Shown: positions 43,901-55,300 of the stretch, one piece after another | How positions within the stretch are numbered: the stretch's first letter is position 1 | Layout of the letters: each line of letters starts with the position of its first letter | NCBI GenBank assembly: GCA_963691655.1 | Contig: OY829328.1 | Span: 86,618,400 to 86,682,399 of the forward strand | DNA length: 64,000 bases | Reading direction: 5' to 3' | Origin: Toxonevra muliebris | Lineage: Eukaryota > Arthropoda > Insecta > Diptera > Pallopteridae | The notes under the pieces: model-generated | The model's input: only the letters and a program-made list of their open reading frames with translations | The model's database searches: none | What the model was told of the DNA's origin: nothing | Position numbers and translations under genes: made by a program

Positions 43901-46900
43901 CTGCAACCCATATATTTCCTCTGTTTTCGCTACTGGCAATATTGCCTAATTTTATTTTATTACTCGTAAAACTTTAACTAATACTCTATAATTTCGTTTA
44001 GATCATGATGTTAGAGCAAAAACACGTTCACTCCCACCGGGCGTTAATGCCGCTAAACTATTGGAGCAACACGTCAATATCGACGATAATAACAAGAAGA
44101 CAACAACAACTGCCACCACAGCAACAAAAATACTACCAACAACTGTAACCGCAAAAACAACTACCGAAATTCATCAAGATCTTCTTGATCAATCACTCAA
44201 TACCAATAATAAACGTACGAAAATTGAAAAATCATCGACAACCACAACCACCACAACATCATCTTCCAATTCCTCCACTTCAACTAACACAAATGGAGCT
44301 ACAAATTTATTTGGGTTGCGTGCGCTCACCGCTAAAGCAACAGCATTGTTTGAATCAAAAGAAATGCAAAACACCGGCGTCAGTTCATCATCGCCAGCAG
44401 TTACAGCAAGCAACAGTGAACTGGAAACCACTGAGAGTGGATTCCTGCGGCGTCTTATACAACGCAATTCGAAGCGCACCATTGCCTCCAGAACAAATGT
44501 TGGCGAAGATGAATTCGATATGACACAGAGTGAACCAAAGAAACTGCAAATTTCCACCTCAAACTATGAAGTGAAGCCAGTAACTGCAACAGCGAATTTG
44601 AGCGTGCTGGAGAAGTCGAAGAGCGCAATGTCTTATGAGCAAAATGTTGAAGAGACACGCAAAGAGATAAAACGTGAGATAAATGCGGTGGGTAGCAGCG
44701 GTTTGAGCGCCATGTTGAATACATTTATGCTGACTGAAAAGTCAGCATCATCGAGCTCAAAAGAAATACAGAAACCGAAGTCCGGTGCTGCGGCAAGGCA
44801 ACGTTATTTGCCACAAGATATTAGCGGGGGTAATACGTTGGAGAAGAAAACCAGTAGTAACACGAACGCAAGCAAAGAATCCTTTAAAACAACTAGTCTG
44901 TTGACAAAACCACCTAAAGGTGAGGGTGTGGGAGCGGTAGCTGGTACCAGTTCAACTTCTCAACAACAACATCATGAGATGTTCCAATCCACTTCGATTA
45001 TACGTGAGATAACAGCATCACAAAATGCTGCTACAACAACAATATCAAGCAGCAATGTCTCCTTGAACTCTTCTTCGAAATCGGAGTATCATTTCGAAAA
45101 GAAACCAAAAATTGTTGGGCTTAGCGCTTTCCAGCAGAAAATTTCACGTTCAAATGATTCATTTGTGCGTACTACTTCGACTTCAAGCACCAACACTTCC
45201 AGCAATTCGTTGGAAACTGCGGGCGCAGAAACAGAAGCCGCCTTTCTCAACTTCGAAAAACAACGTAAATCAGTGGAGAAATCACGTAGTTTTCGTACCT
45301 ACAACGAAGAGGAACGTGAAACTTCGGCAACATCAGCACGTGGTCATAACATTGGCACTGGCAGTGTACACAATAATATGCCCAGTTTACCTGATTTGAC
45401 GCTGAATTTACGTGTTCCCTGCTTCGGTGAATTTATATTGAATGAAAAACAATACTCATCACCATCGCCACCACCCACAGGAGATCAACATGACAAAAGT
45501 ATATCACTGGGCTTCGAAATTAATGATAATAATTTGGTGAAACCAGTGACTGCGCCGTTGCGTACTGCAGAATCAGCCGGAAATCTGCCCTTCCACCATC
45601 AGCAACAACAAAGTAACTACACCAAGAATATTATTTTAACTTCGACTAGTAATGCAAAGTCGAGCACACCCACAAAATTGCTAACACCCTCCAGCCACAA
45701 TAATTGTGTTGTGCCCAGTCTATCGCCCACCAATAGTTGTAATAAAAATATATCCGAGATTGAACAGAATATTGATTTGATAGTGAAATCACCGTTTATA
45801 AGCGTGTTGCGTAAATCTACCACTGGGAATAACGATGAGGTGATGGTGAATAATAAAATGAATGCATCACTGGGCTGCAGAGTAGAAGAGAGTGGCAACA
45901 AACAGGAGAGTAAAGTGCGTCCTAAGCATTTGAATTTCAAAGAGAGAACTGTAGTGATGACATGTGGAGAACATGTTACCACTCCTACCACTGCAGCAGT
46001 ACCGTTACGTGAGAAATCGAAAGAAGAGAAGCTAACACCCAGCACAGCTGCGGTGCCGTTGCGTGAGAAATCAAAAGCTGGCAGTGCTGTTGTTATTTTG
46101 ACATCCACCGCCAACATCAAAGAAGGCGAGCGTAAATCTGCGCCAGTGTATTCTACGCAGCAACAGCAAAACAAAACCAATAGTTTCAAAACAACAAGGC
46201 GTAGTTCCAGTGTTTTAGATGCGGCCCACAATCAGGTGGCTGATGACGCAAACGCAACAGTAACACCAACCGCTGATGTGCCTGAATTTATGAAAATTCA
46301 ATTGAATCGTGTAGATCCTGCGCGTATTGCTAAAAGCAGTAATATTGTACTGTCAAAGAATGCCAAAGAGACAACCACAACAACAACAATAATAAATAGC
46401 AAGTGCATCAGCAGCGATTCAGATAAAAGAGAACGCAAGGAGAAGAGCGCCGAAAGAAGCGCTAGCATTGATGATCTCTGCATGCGGCGTTTGAGTAATG
46501 AAAGTGTTGAGATTACCGAAAAAGATACACCTGAAGATTTGACAAGAGAGCGTCGGATTTCCGCTGGCGTCTTTGAAGCTATTAACAAGCAGGCTAACAA
46601 ACTGAGCGGCAGTGTGGGTAGTATACGCTGCAGCAGTAGTAATGGCACCAGTAATAATAGCAGTCATAATAATAGTGAGCTCCCAACACCAAAGAGTCCT
46701 ACGAAAAACTCGTTTGGCTTAATGTCACCACTGCAGACACCCACTGCAAGTGCTGCTGGCACTCCTGGAACTCCTGATAATGAAGAGCATGTAGTGCTAA
46801 GAACAAAAGTAACAAGTGATACAACATCAACTCCTGAGAGTAACAACAAACTCTCTTTGCAAGAGCGTAAGCGTCTCTTTATGAATGAAGAGAAAATGAA

Positions 46901-48065
46901 AATGGATCGTAAAATAGAAGAGCTACGCCAAGAGCGTAAAAAGTCAATAAATGAGGAAGTTTTTCGTAAATCCATAGCAGGAAAATCTGAAGAGAAGCTG
47001 GAGAGTCCTAGTACTAGCACTAGCACGAGTACAGAGTTTCTAGAGAGCAGCACTGTGATATTGCGTAAGAAATCGTTTAGTGCTACCACAGCAGCTGCAG
47101 CGCAGCATACTCAATCAATACAAAATGGCGGCAGTGGTAATAACAATCATAAAGATGATCCTACTCCCGAGTTAATGAAAGTATTTGCTCGTCGTTCTTT
47201 GAAAATTAAAGATGAGGATATAAGTGCGCTGACTGAGAAAATTATGATGCATAATGGTAGTAGCGGTAACACTACAAATACTGCAAAAAAATTTGTGCAC
47301 TCGATGCAAATTTCTCAAAATGTTGATAGTGATAAAGAGAATCAATCGTCGAGTGAGGAGAAATTGGATAAATTACCAAAAATTGAAATGTCCGCTGGCG
47401 GCGTCGGCGGAAGCATATCCTCCGAGAATCAATACCACCACCATACAATAACAAGTAATAATAAAACTGCAAGCACTACAAGCTTAAATGGTAGTGTCAA
47501 TCGTAATTCGTTGACTGATTTTCGTAAAAATAGCAGTGGCGGAATCATGTCAAATGGTCTCAGTCTGAGTAGTAATCATAATAATAACAATAATAATAAT
47601 AGTTTAACATCAGCTGCCGTAGCCCCAGCAATGTCAATAACGCCAACACCAACAACTTCCACCAATGGCACAAAAAGTTTCTTGCCACCTATAAAAATAT
47701 CGGCAGGCGGTTTTCGTACCATACCAATTGAGCGTAATGGCAGCGTTAATAAACTCTTCAACAACAATGAAACGTTCAATCTAAACAATAATAATAATAA
47801 TGCATTTAATAGCAATGCCAATAAACCAACAACGCTAGAACGTCAATCGTTAAATATTAAAATGTTGGAGCACAATCATCATTCTTCCTCCAATCAATCA
47901 TCATCAGCTACTAGTACTTCCAACTCCAATTCGTTCTCGACATCAACGGGAGCAGCAACTACTACTTCCAAACCAATCGAACGTTCAGCCACGGTCAGCG
48001 AATTTAAAGGCATACACCAACGGCGAGCTGAATGGGAACAAAGAGCCAAAGAAGCTTTGAAGTAA
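25862..48065 (+). CDS. CRACD/KIAA1211-like actin-regulator protein (multi-exon, 5' incomplete)
   Basis: Join 25862-26645, 27778-27865, 42856-43482, 43559-43631 and 44002-48065. All junctions are GT/AG and the phases match (1, 2, 0, 0, 1), giving about 1878 codons to the TAA at 48063. Family clues: a basic RRRFHPLRNLRRIFRRR patch near the start; QSHDSVF in the second exon; AAKHKMAIRPMKKK near the end of the third. These resemble the basic head, SHDSIF and AAKHKLAVKPKK elements I recall for the DUF4592 region of vertebrate CRACD/CRACDL, which inhibit capping protein and shape actin. The remaining 1350 residues are largely disordered Ser/Asn/Thr/Gln-rich sequence with conserved-looking islands: an ERKRLFMNEEKMKMDRKIEE helix, PELMKVFARRSLKIKDEDI, and a C-terminal RRAEWEQRAKEALK. 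A cytoplasmic, actin-linked role is inferred from family. The first exon is not identified. Confidence 0.7.
26646..27777 (+). other. Intron of the CRACD-like gene (1.1 kb)
   Basis: GTAAGT donor and TTTCTTTGCAG acceptor. A perfect CRE-type palindrome, TGACGTCA, occurs at 27368-27375. An 82-codon frame (27383-27631) with a hydrophobic stretch is present but has no other support. Confidence 0.75.
27778..27865 (+). CDS. CRACD-like gene, 88-nt exon with SHDSVF motif
   Basis: Bounded by TTTGCAG and GTGAGT. It encodes CDYSHDQMSQSHDSVFSESA and then TASSLSIVLK, and ends in phase 0. The SHDSVF core matches the serine-phosphosite-like motif at the start of the vertebrate CRACD conserved domain. This makes the exon part of the domain and the best anchor for family assignment. 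Confidence 0.82.
28832..28839 (+). repeat. 8-bp target duplication, left (hAT-like element)
   Basis: GTATGTAT matches GTTTGTAT at 29610-29617 at 7 of 8 positions. The pattern fits the nTnnnnAn preference of hAT insertions. Confidence 0.65.
28840..29609 (+). mobile_element. Non-autonomous hAT-like element (770 bp)
   Basis: The left end is CAGTGATGA and the right end is the complement of CAGTGATGC, a typical hAT terminal form. Flanking 8-bp duplications (28832-28839 and 29610-29617) match at 7 of 8 positions. Subterminal copies of a TTAGGTACAATT-like word occur near both ends, including the perfect 14-bp palindrome GGTACAATTGTACC at 28856-28869. There is no transposase reading frame, so mobility would need an enzyme in trans. 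Substitutions in the duplication suggest an old insertion. Confidence 0.75.
29610..29617 (+). repeat. 8-bp target duplication, right (hAT-like element)
   Basis: GTTTGTAT directly follows the CACTG end of the element. It differs from the left copy by one base. Confidence 0.65.
30361..30511 (+). mobile_element. Foldback MITE, family B, copy 1 (151 bp)
   Basis: The ends TTCAAGGCGGATT and AATCCGCCTTCAA are inverted repeats with one mismatch. The inner arms also pair imperfectly (GCCGAC...CTCTCTTTT against AAAAGAGAG...GTCGG). A perfect 9-bp hairpin, TACGCTCTT/AAGAGCGTA, occupies 30425-30449 in the centre. No ORF is present. A diverged copy lies at 40980-41088. Confidence 0.75.
32711..32758 (+). 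other. tRNA-like Pol III box pair (weak)
   Basis: TGGCGCAAGTT (A-box-like, 32711-32721) and AGTTCAATTCC (B-box-like, one mismatch, 32748-32758) lie 37 bases apart, shorter than the usual tRNA spacing. No cloverleaf and no flanking target duplication were found. It is possibly an old tRNA-derived SINE head. Confidence 0.3.
34378..34473 (-). mobile_element. Foldback MITE, family A, copy 2 (96 bp, inverted)
   Basis: It has the same TGCCTGGTTTTCACTATGTC end as the copy at 4927-5045. Its interior matches that copy only in reverse complement (CCCTGCCAAAGAGAGAG against CCCTGTCAAAGAGCGAG), so it is inverted relative to it. The right end is complementary to TGTTTGGTTGTCACTATGTC. ATA precedes it and TTA follows, leaving the target duplication ambiguous. 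Confidence 0.78.
34487..34548 (+). repeat. Compact 62-bp foldback next to the MITE
   Basis: The left arm TCAAAATCAGCAGATGTAAAC pairs with the right arm at 34528-34548 with two mismatches over 21 bp, leaving a loop of about 20 nt. It begins 13 bp after the family A MITE. Size and shape resemble both a tiny foldback transposon and a small RNA hairpin precursor. No flanking duplication is obvious. Confidence 0.6.
36122..36313 (+). repeat. Degenerate 12-bp minisatellite
   Basis: Repeated TTGTTCAACTTN/TTATTCAACTT words with a period of about 12 bp over roughly 190 bp. The words CTTATTGATCAC occur at both edges (about 36147 and 36302). In one frame on the minus strand the repeats spell Asn-Lys-Leu-Asn-Lys-Lys runs; this is a by-product of the periodicity and not a supported gene. 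Confidence 0.7.
37387..37414 (+). repeat. (TA)n microsatellite
   Basis: Uninterrupted alternating AT of about 28 bases inside the long intron. Confidence 0.9.
40980..41088 (+). mobile_element. Foldback MITE, family B, copy 2 (degenerate)
   Basis: It shares with 30361-30511 the central CGCTCT.TTAAATTAAGA.CGTAAAA hairpin and the right end GATGAATC.(A/G)CCTT(T/C)A. The left half has been replaced by a T run, so the left terminal repeat is not recognisable. Confidence 0.6.
41948..41998 (+). CDS. Candidate alternative first exon A of the CRACD-like gene
   Basis: ATG at 41948 in good context (AAAAAATGG), preceded by an in-frame TAG at 41939. It is followed by 17 codons (MVAGKAVQNNQLKLSFT) and a GTAAGA donor at 41999. 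It ends in phase 0, exactly what the acceptor at 42855/42856 requires, giving MVAG...SFT-AELADVLRKRR. The preceding AGTGCAAAAAACAAGTGC resembles a fly 5' UTR. Use of this exon would bypass the basic N-terminal patch and the SHDSVF exon. Confidence 0.5.
42000..42480 (+). repeat. Four diverged tandem copies of a ~140-160-bp unit
   Basis: The word [CG]AAGATC(G/A)(A/C/G)TTC recurs at about 42009, 42169, 42308 and 42448. At least two of these sit in longer similar contexts: CCTCATTTAGATTT / CCTCATCTAAATTT and TTTTCGCGATCA..TCTCGATT. The repeat lies in the interval between the two candidate first exons. Confidence 0.5.
42615..42734 (+). CDS. Candidate alternative first exon B of the CRACD-like gene
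   Basis: ATG at 42615 after an in-frame TAA at 42588. The 40 codons end with ARLVFRWKTW just before a GTATGTG donor at 42735. Phase 0 matches the acceptor 121 bp downstream, where a long pyrimidine tract precedes CTTTTAG. The segment RIGRSCLRARLVFRWKTW is compositionally protein-like and unlike the AT-rich surroundings. It would give an isoform with a different 40-residue head joined to AELADVLRKRR. Confidence 0.55.
42856..43482 (+). CDS. CRACD-like gene, exon with DUF4592-like end
   Basis: Acceptor TTCTTTTAG and donor GTATGA, phase 0 on both sides, 209 codons. It starts AELADVLRKRRNRPDASDED, passes through Ser/Thr/Asn-rich linkers and ends SAAKHKMAIRPMKKKGGPSR followed by HQRRTLE. The AAKHKMAIRPMKKK string is the clearest family signature in the window. 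Confidence 0.85.
43559..43631 (+). CDS. CRACD-like gene, 73-nt exon
   Basis: Acceptor TTTTTATAG, donor GTAAGT. It encodes TSIPEANEDSLKMGGGKHNF then MDHV plus one base. It lies between introns of 76 and 370 bp. The reading frame continues without interruption into the last exon (D-HDVRAKTRSLPPGVNAAKLL). Confidence 0.82.
44002..48065 (+). CDS. CRACD-like gene, 4.06-kb terminal exon
   Basis: Acceptor ATTTCGTTTAG, entering in phase 1 and ending in TAA. It is mostly low-complexity Ser/Thr/Asn/Gln sequence with islands suggesting function: GLSAFQQKISRSNDSF; SIDDLCMRRLSNESVEI; a charged, probably helical LQERKRLFMNEEKMKMDRK region; DPTPELMKVFARRSLKIKDE; KSFLPPIKISAGGFRTIPIE; and a C-terminal RRAEWEQRAKEALK, where a Trp in a basic helix recalls the Trp-containing capping-protein-inhibitor repeats of vertebrate CRACD. 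A near-duplicate AAVPLREKSK pair occurs at about 46000/46050. Confidence 0.88.
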
Positions 48066-51000
48066 AGTGTTAGAGTTTGAAAATGCTAAAGCAGAGAGAG
48101 AGAGAGAAGAAGAGCGCACAGTTCGTAAAAGAACGTTGAGAGCAGAAGAATGTCGCATGACTGTTTTTGACTCGTTTTAAAAAAAAAAAAATTTCTTTTC
48201 TTCACATAAATTATGCAGTAAAGTTGTAAATGTTTAACTTTTTTCATGAAATTTTCACAGAAAATACTAAATACTAAAAAAAAAATGGAAAAGGAAAAAG
48301 AAGAGTAAAAATAAAACGCGTAAATAAATATATAAATTAATAATAATTATATTATGCATATATACATGTAAACCATAAATGTGTTAGCTGCAATGAAAGT
48401 GCTTATTTAAAAAAAAAAAAAAAGGCTTTAGAGCTGAGAAAACAAGCTATCAAACAAAAATTCATTCAAGCTGTAGTATAAATTTATATTATAAAAAACG
48501 TAAATTATTAGTTTTGCAAAGAGAGCAGAAAGAAAATTTGTGTTTTAAGTCAAATTTCAATACATACATATACAAAAAAAGAAGAAAGAGAGAGAGAGAG
48601 AGAGAATAAGCTTAAAAATTATAGAGAGAGAAAGTGTACAGTAAAAAATGGTTAACGAAGTTAATTTTATTTAAAGGAGATTAGTGAAAAAGAAGAGAAC
48701 TGTATGAGAGAGAGAGAGAGAGAGAGAACTCAATGGCGGTAGATGTCATGGAAGAAAAAAATTAATACCGTTTTTGTAAAGGAACTAGAAAAACCTACTT
48801 TGAAGAATTGGGAAATGTATGTTGTTAAAAGAGCGCAACAGTGCGTCGAAAACTTAAAACATTTTGATTTTCCTATTCAGTTAATCTTGAAGAGAGGTCG
48901 CAAAAATGCAAGTGCAATTTTTAATTGTTAGAAATTTTTTATTAAGCTTTCATATTTTGAAAAAATAAAAAAAAATGTCTTTCAATTAAAAGCTTGCTTT
49001 AAACGCAAAACCCAAACATTTTCTCTTTTTTTTTCATTTATTTATGATTATGATAAAAAAAAAGTTTGCTGTTGTGGTTTAAATGTTTTTTCTTGTCTTT
49101 TTCGCTCTCTTTTTATTCACACTCTCGTATTCTCAAACTATTGTACTAAAACAAAATGGCGTCATGAGTGTAACTAAAAATTGATTCCTTTATTCAACCT
49201 GATGCTTTATATTTTAAGGGCTTCATTCAAAGTATTGTAAGTTTGTGCAGTCTCTACTCGTAGTCTAGATTTTATTTTATAGTATTACGCAGTGCCTCAA
49301 CAACAGTGCACGCCAGCGTTACGTATCTAGTCCTATACTTGTAATCTTACTTTTACTCTCTCTCTCTCTCTTTCGCTCACACACAGCAGAATTGATGTTT
49401 GTTTACTCTCATTAAAATAGTTTTTGTTCCCAAACTTTCTCTCCCTATAACTCTTTTTTTTACTCTCTTTCATACTGCTGTATTTTCTCTCAAAATGTCA
49501 TACTCTCATCAAAGCCTTTTGTTTTTATATTTTATTAACTTCTTTTTTATTTTAAAGATTTATGCATATTTTTCTAAAACCCTTGCTTTTGCCCTCTTCA
49601 TCCATTTATTTTGTCAAGATTTTACTTTTAACATATTCATTTTTTGTTTTGAATTTCAAGCTTAAAAATATTTGAGTTCAATTAACTTCCAATTAAAAAA
49701 GCCTTAACTATATTTTATATGAAACACCATAACAAAACTGAAATTAAATTAATGACAAGTAAAATAATAAAATTATTGCATGCGTGTACTACAAAATCGT
49801 TAATTTCTAAAACAGAATTGTTAGTAAAAAAAGAAAGAAAACAATTATATAGCAGAAATTATACAGCAAGATGACTGTGAAATAAGAAACAAAGGAAATG
49901 ATATTTACTAAATTTAATAAAAACAAAAAGAAAATAAAAAAAAAAATTTACTTACTAAATTCAAATTAATTTCATTAAAAACAAAAACAAAATGTGTTTA
50001 AATTTTAGTATAAAAAACAAAATTAATGAAAATGATGTATAAATTTCAATGGTTTAAAAAGTTAATTAATTTTAAATTTTGCAGTTTTTATTCTAACAAA
50101 ATTTATTTTCTTTCTATAATTATTATTACCATATTTACTTTAAAAATAAAAAAAGGAATTGTTTATAATATTTTCATATTCATACAATACAATTTTTAGT
50201 TTTATTTTAATTATTCCATATTAAAATGATTAAATTAAATAATTTTATATAAATTAAATTTAGTTTTAAATATAAAATTCATTATTAAATATTTAGTTTG
50301 ATATAACGAAAAATAAAAACTAACAAAAACAAAAAAAAAAAAAAAATGCAAATAATAATAATAAAAAAAGCTAAAACATCTTAAATTCATTTTATTTCTT
50401 AATGTGTATTAATTAATATTATAAAAAATATAAACTAGAAACAAAGAAACAATTTTTGAAACAATATTTAAGCATTTCTATGTGTAATTAAATGTAATGA
50501 TTTTTTTTCTTTCTTGATTCAAAATAAAAATTGTTTTTACTTATAAAAAATAAAAGAAAAAGATATTACAAATTATTTCACCAAGAAATGTTTATGTTTA
50601 ATAAATGAAAAAGAAACTATTATTATTATATTTAAATGATATATTATTAATGATATTATCAAAACTAATACAATAAAATATAAAATTGCAAATTATACAA
50701 ATACATACATACATACTTCTACACATATAAACTGAGAAAAGAAAACTAATAAAAAAATTATAAAAATTATTACAAAATTAGTTTTAATTTTACTTTAAGC
50801 CCTTTCATTCCCTAGTCATAACTTCAATGCATTCGAATATCCAGCCTAGCTTGACCGGTTACTTGGGAAAGTTTGAGTTTTAAGACTCTCTCCAAATATA
50901 GGTTTGACTGGTTCTTTAAGACTTAATGTCTCTAAAATTTCGGAAAGAAAACTTTTATGAATATGCATTGATACTGGAACTAAATAATCGAATCTTAATC

Positions 51001-52301
51001 AGAAATTTTTAATCACAAGCTTCTTAAATTTCATATATTCATGCATGAACTTATCCAATTGCAGATGAGCTAACCTAACAACTTGAATACATATTATCAA
51101 AAAGGTTGAAGCCAGCAGTTCAGAGACGTCGTCTTCTATCAGAGAAGTTTCATCAAGCTGGCTGTGAAAGCAACACAATGATTCCAATCGAACCTTCTAA
51201 TAGGTTTTATCGTATGCGACCTAACCCATACTTTTAGTTCCTGCAAAAATTCTTTTAATTTATGAGGAACGATGTTAGTAGTTGAGATATTTATAGATAA
51301 GTGAATTTTTCCCAAGAATTTCAAGCTAGGGTAATTTGTGCAAATATCTATGTGGACCTCAAACTTAACAAACAAACAAAAATATTAATCTCAAAATTAT
51401 ACTTCGTTCAAAAACTCATGAGGAACTATTAGCAAAACAGCTTTAAAAAAAAAATACTGAAAAATAAATATCATAAAAAACTAATACCTGTGCAAAATTT
51501 TAGTGAAGATTAATGAGATTTTAGTTGACAGCTTTTAGACGCCAGTCTTTGGTGGCATAAGAATAACAACGTGAAAATTATGTCAACAAAATGTGCAAAA
51601 CAAAATCAAAAAATTAACAGCAATAACTGCAACAACAAAAATTACTAAATATTTTTAACAGGAAAATTTGCTAAGCATCCAAAATAACAACACTAATTTC
51701 CTAATTTAACTATTAAATATAAAAGCGAAAAGAAGCAAAAACATATTTTCAATTTGCAGCATATAAATTTATCATCATTCAAAAAAATGCATAAATTTTC
51801 TTTTTTCAGCGCGTGTGTGAACAAACGTCTGTCGTATGAAAGTCAAAAAAAGTATGCCAATGTTTTAGTTTATTTTTTATCAAACAAAAAGAAAAATTCA
51901 GAATAAGTGCATTAAAGTAAAAGGTTTAAAAGAGACTAGCGTGAAGTTAGCACCGGGCGAAGAACCGAAAATGTTATTAACAGAGCACTGTTATTAACAT
52001 AACAGAATTCTGTTAATAACATATCGTTAACAGAAGAAACTTAACATAACTCTTTTAAGTAACAGAACAGTATATTTTATGCCACAGTAAAACATGGAGC
52101 TTTAAAGCTCCAATAAAAACTTTCTCGAAATTATATAGACACTCGATTATAACTTCCCAAATCATTAAGTATTCGACGCTAAAATTGTTACAATTCACAA
52201 TTTTTTAGAAATCATGAAAGATTTCTCATCTAATACGACTTTTCGACAATTATCGCAACTTAACGCTCCCCCAAACGAGCGGATTATATTAGGGATATAT
52301 A
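48066..52301. other. 3' UTR of the CRACD-like gene and AT-rich intergenic DNA
   Basis: (GA)n tracts at 48092-48105, 48588-48604 and 48708-48727 and a first AATAAA at 48310-48315 mark the probable 3' UTR. Many more AATAAA words follow, so the end is unresolved. Beyond about 49.7 kb the sequence is extremely A/T-rich. No ORF with support was found; the short frames at 48743-48931 and 49399-49665 look random. Confidence 0.55.
51972..52021 (+). repeat. Cluster of an 11-bp TGTTATTAACA element (two direct, one inverted)
   Basis: TGTTATTAACA at 51972-51982 and 51989-51999, and its complement TGTTAATAACA at 52011-52021. The last two form a hairpin around ACAGAATTCTGT. A weaker GTTAACAG follows at 52026. 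It lies about 280 bp before the satellite array starts. Confidence 0.7.
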
Positions 52302-55300
52302 TTGGCCACAACGCAGAAGCTGCGGCATATACCACCACATGGCCAGTAGACCTCGGCATAATTTAAGGTACCTAACTTAAAAATCGCTCTTTTTAAATTC
52401 TGGCAAAACGAAGCGGTGCTGGAATTTTGGTCAATTTTCTCAGCTTTTTCCACTGTATTGGCCATAATTCGGAAATGGTTACAACGCAGAAGCTGCGGCA
52501 TATACCACCACATGGCCAGTAGACCTCGGCATAATTTAAGGTACCTAACTTAAAAATCGCTCTTTTTAAATTCTGGCAAAACGAAGCGGTGCTGGAATTT
52601 TGGTCAATTTTCTCAGCTTTTTCCACTGTATTGGCCATAATTCGGAAATGGTTACAACGCAGAAGCTGCGGCATATACCACCACATGGCCAGTAGACCTC
52701 GGCATAATTTAAGGTACCTAACTTAAAAATCGCTCTTTTTAAATTCTGGCAAAACGAAGCGGTGCTGGAATTTTGGTCAATTTTCTCAGCTTTTTCCACT
52801 GTATTGGCCATAATTCGGAAATGGTTCAACGCAGAAGCTGCGGCATATACCACCACATGGCCAGTAGACCTCGGCATAATTTAAGGTACCTAACTTAAAA
52901 ATCGCTCTTTTTAAATTCTGGCAAAACGAAGCGGTGCTGGAATTTTGGTCAATTTTCTCAGCTTTTTCCACTGTATTGGCCATAATTCGGAAATGGCTAC
53001 AACGCAGAAGCTGCGGCATATACCACCACATGGCCAGTAGACCTCGGCATAATTTAAGGTACCTAACTTAAAAATCGCTCTTTTTAAATTCTGGCAAAAC
53101 GAAGCGGTGCTGGAATTTTGGTCAATTTTCTCAGCTTTTTCCACTGTATTGGCCATAATTCGGAAATGGCTACAACGCAGAAGCTGCGGCATATACCACC
53201 ACATGGGCAGTAGACCTCGGCATAATTTAAGGTACCTAACTTAAAAATCGCTCTTTTTAAATTCTGGCAAAACGAAGCGGTGCTGGAATTTTGGTCAATT
53301 TTCTCAGCTTTTTCCACTGTATTGGCCATAATTCGGAAATGGCTACAACGCAGAAGCTGCGGCATATACCACCACATGGCCAGTAGACCTCGGCATAATT
53401 TAAGGTACCTAACTTAAAAATCGCTCTTTTTAAATTCTGGCAAAACGAAGCGGTGCTGGAATTTTGGTCAATTTTCTCAGCTTTTTCCACTGTATTGGCC
53501 ATAATTCGGAAATGGCTACAACGCAGAAGCTGCGGCATATACCACCACATGGCCAGTAGACCTCGGCATAATTTAAGGTACCTAACTTAAAAATCGCTCT
53601 TTTTAAATTCTGGCAAAACGAAGCGGTGCTGGAATTTTGGTCAATTTTCTCAGCTTTTTCCACTGTATTGGCCATAATTCGGAAATGGCTACAACGCAGA
53701 AGCTGCGGCATATACCACCACATGGCCAGTAGACCTCGGCATAATTTAAGGTACCTAACTTAAAAATCGCTCTTTTTAAATTCTGGCAAAACGAAGCGGT
53801 GCTGGAATTTTGGTCAATTTTCTCAGCTTTTTCCACTGTATTGGCCATAATTCGGAAATGGCTACAACGCAGAAGCTGCGGCATATACCACCACATGGCC
53901 AGTAGACCTCGGCATAATTTAAGGTACCTAACTTAAAAATCGCTCTTTTTAAATTCTGGCAAAACGAAGCGGTGCTGGAATTTTGGTAAATTTTCTCAGC
54001 TTTTTCCACTGTATTGGCCATAATTCGGAAATGGTTACAACGCAGAAGCTGCGGCATATACCACCACATGGCCAGTAGACCTCGGCATAATTTAAGGTAC
54101 CTAACTTAAAAATCGCTCTTTTTAAATTCTGGCAAAACGAAGCGGTGCTGGAATTTTGGTCAATTTTCTCAGCTTTTTCCACTGTATTGGCCATAATTCG
54201 GAAATGGCTACAACGCAGAAGCTGCGGCATATACCACCACATGGGCAGTAGACCTCGGCATAATTTAAGGTACCTAACTTAAAAATCGCTCTTTTTAAAT
54301 TCTGGCAAAACGAAGCGGTGCTGGAATTTTGGTCAATTTTCTCAGCTTTTTCCACTGTATTGGCCATAATTCGGAAATGGCTACAACGCAGAAGCTGCGG
54401 CATATACCACCACATGGCCAGTAGACCTCGGCATAATTTAAGGTACCTAACTTAAAAATCGCTCTTTTTAAATTCTGGCAAAACGAAGCGGTGCTGGAAT
54501 TTTGGTAAATTTTCTCAGCTTTTTCCACTGTATTGGCCATAATTCGGAAATGGTTACAACGCAGAAGCTGCGGCATATACCACCACATGGCCAGTAGACC
54601 TCGGCATAATTTAAGGTACCTAACTTAAAAATCGCTCTTTTTAAATTCTGGCAAAACGAAGCGGTGCTGGAATTTTGGTCAATTTTCTCAGCTTTTTCCA
54701 CTGTATTGGCCATAATTCGGAAATGGCTACAACGCAGAAGCTGCGGCATATACCACCACATGGCCAGTAGACCTCGGCATAATTTAAGGTACCTAACTTA
54801 AAAATCGCTCTTTTTAAATTCTGGCAAAACGAAGCGGTGCTGGAATTTTGGTCAATTTTCTCAGCTTTTTCCACTGTATTGGCCATAATTCGGAAATGGC
54901 TACAACGCAGAAGCTGCGGCATATACCACCACATGGGCAGTAGACCTCGGCATAATTTAAGGTACCTAACTTAAAAATCGCTCTTTTTAAATTCTGGCAA
55001 AACGAAGCGGTGCTGGAATTTTGGTCAATTTTCTCAGCTTTTTCCACTGTATTGGCCATAATTCGGAAATGGCTACAACGCAGAAGCTGCGGCATATACC
55101 ACCACATGGCCAGTAGACCTCGGCATAATTTAAGGTACCTAACTTAAAAATCGCTCTTTTTAAATTCTGGCAAAACGAAGCGGTGCTGGAATTTTGGTCA
55201 ATTTTCTCAGCTTTTTCCACTGTATTGGCCATAATTCGGAAATGGCTACAACGCAGAAGCTGCGGCATATACCACCACATGGCCAGTAGACCTCGGCATA

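Noticed and set aside
43205..47821. Alternate-frame ORFs over the CRACD-like exons (up to 204 codons, both strands)
   Set aside because: Shadows of the real reading frame in codon-biased, low-complexity sequence. The plus-strand frame with matched splice phases explains the region.
48743..48931. 62-codon plus-strand frame after the CRACD-like gene
   Set aside because: It lies within the likely 3' UTR, without context for a separate gene.
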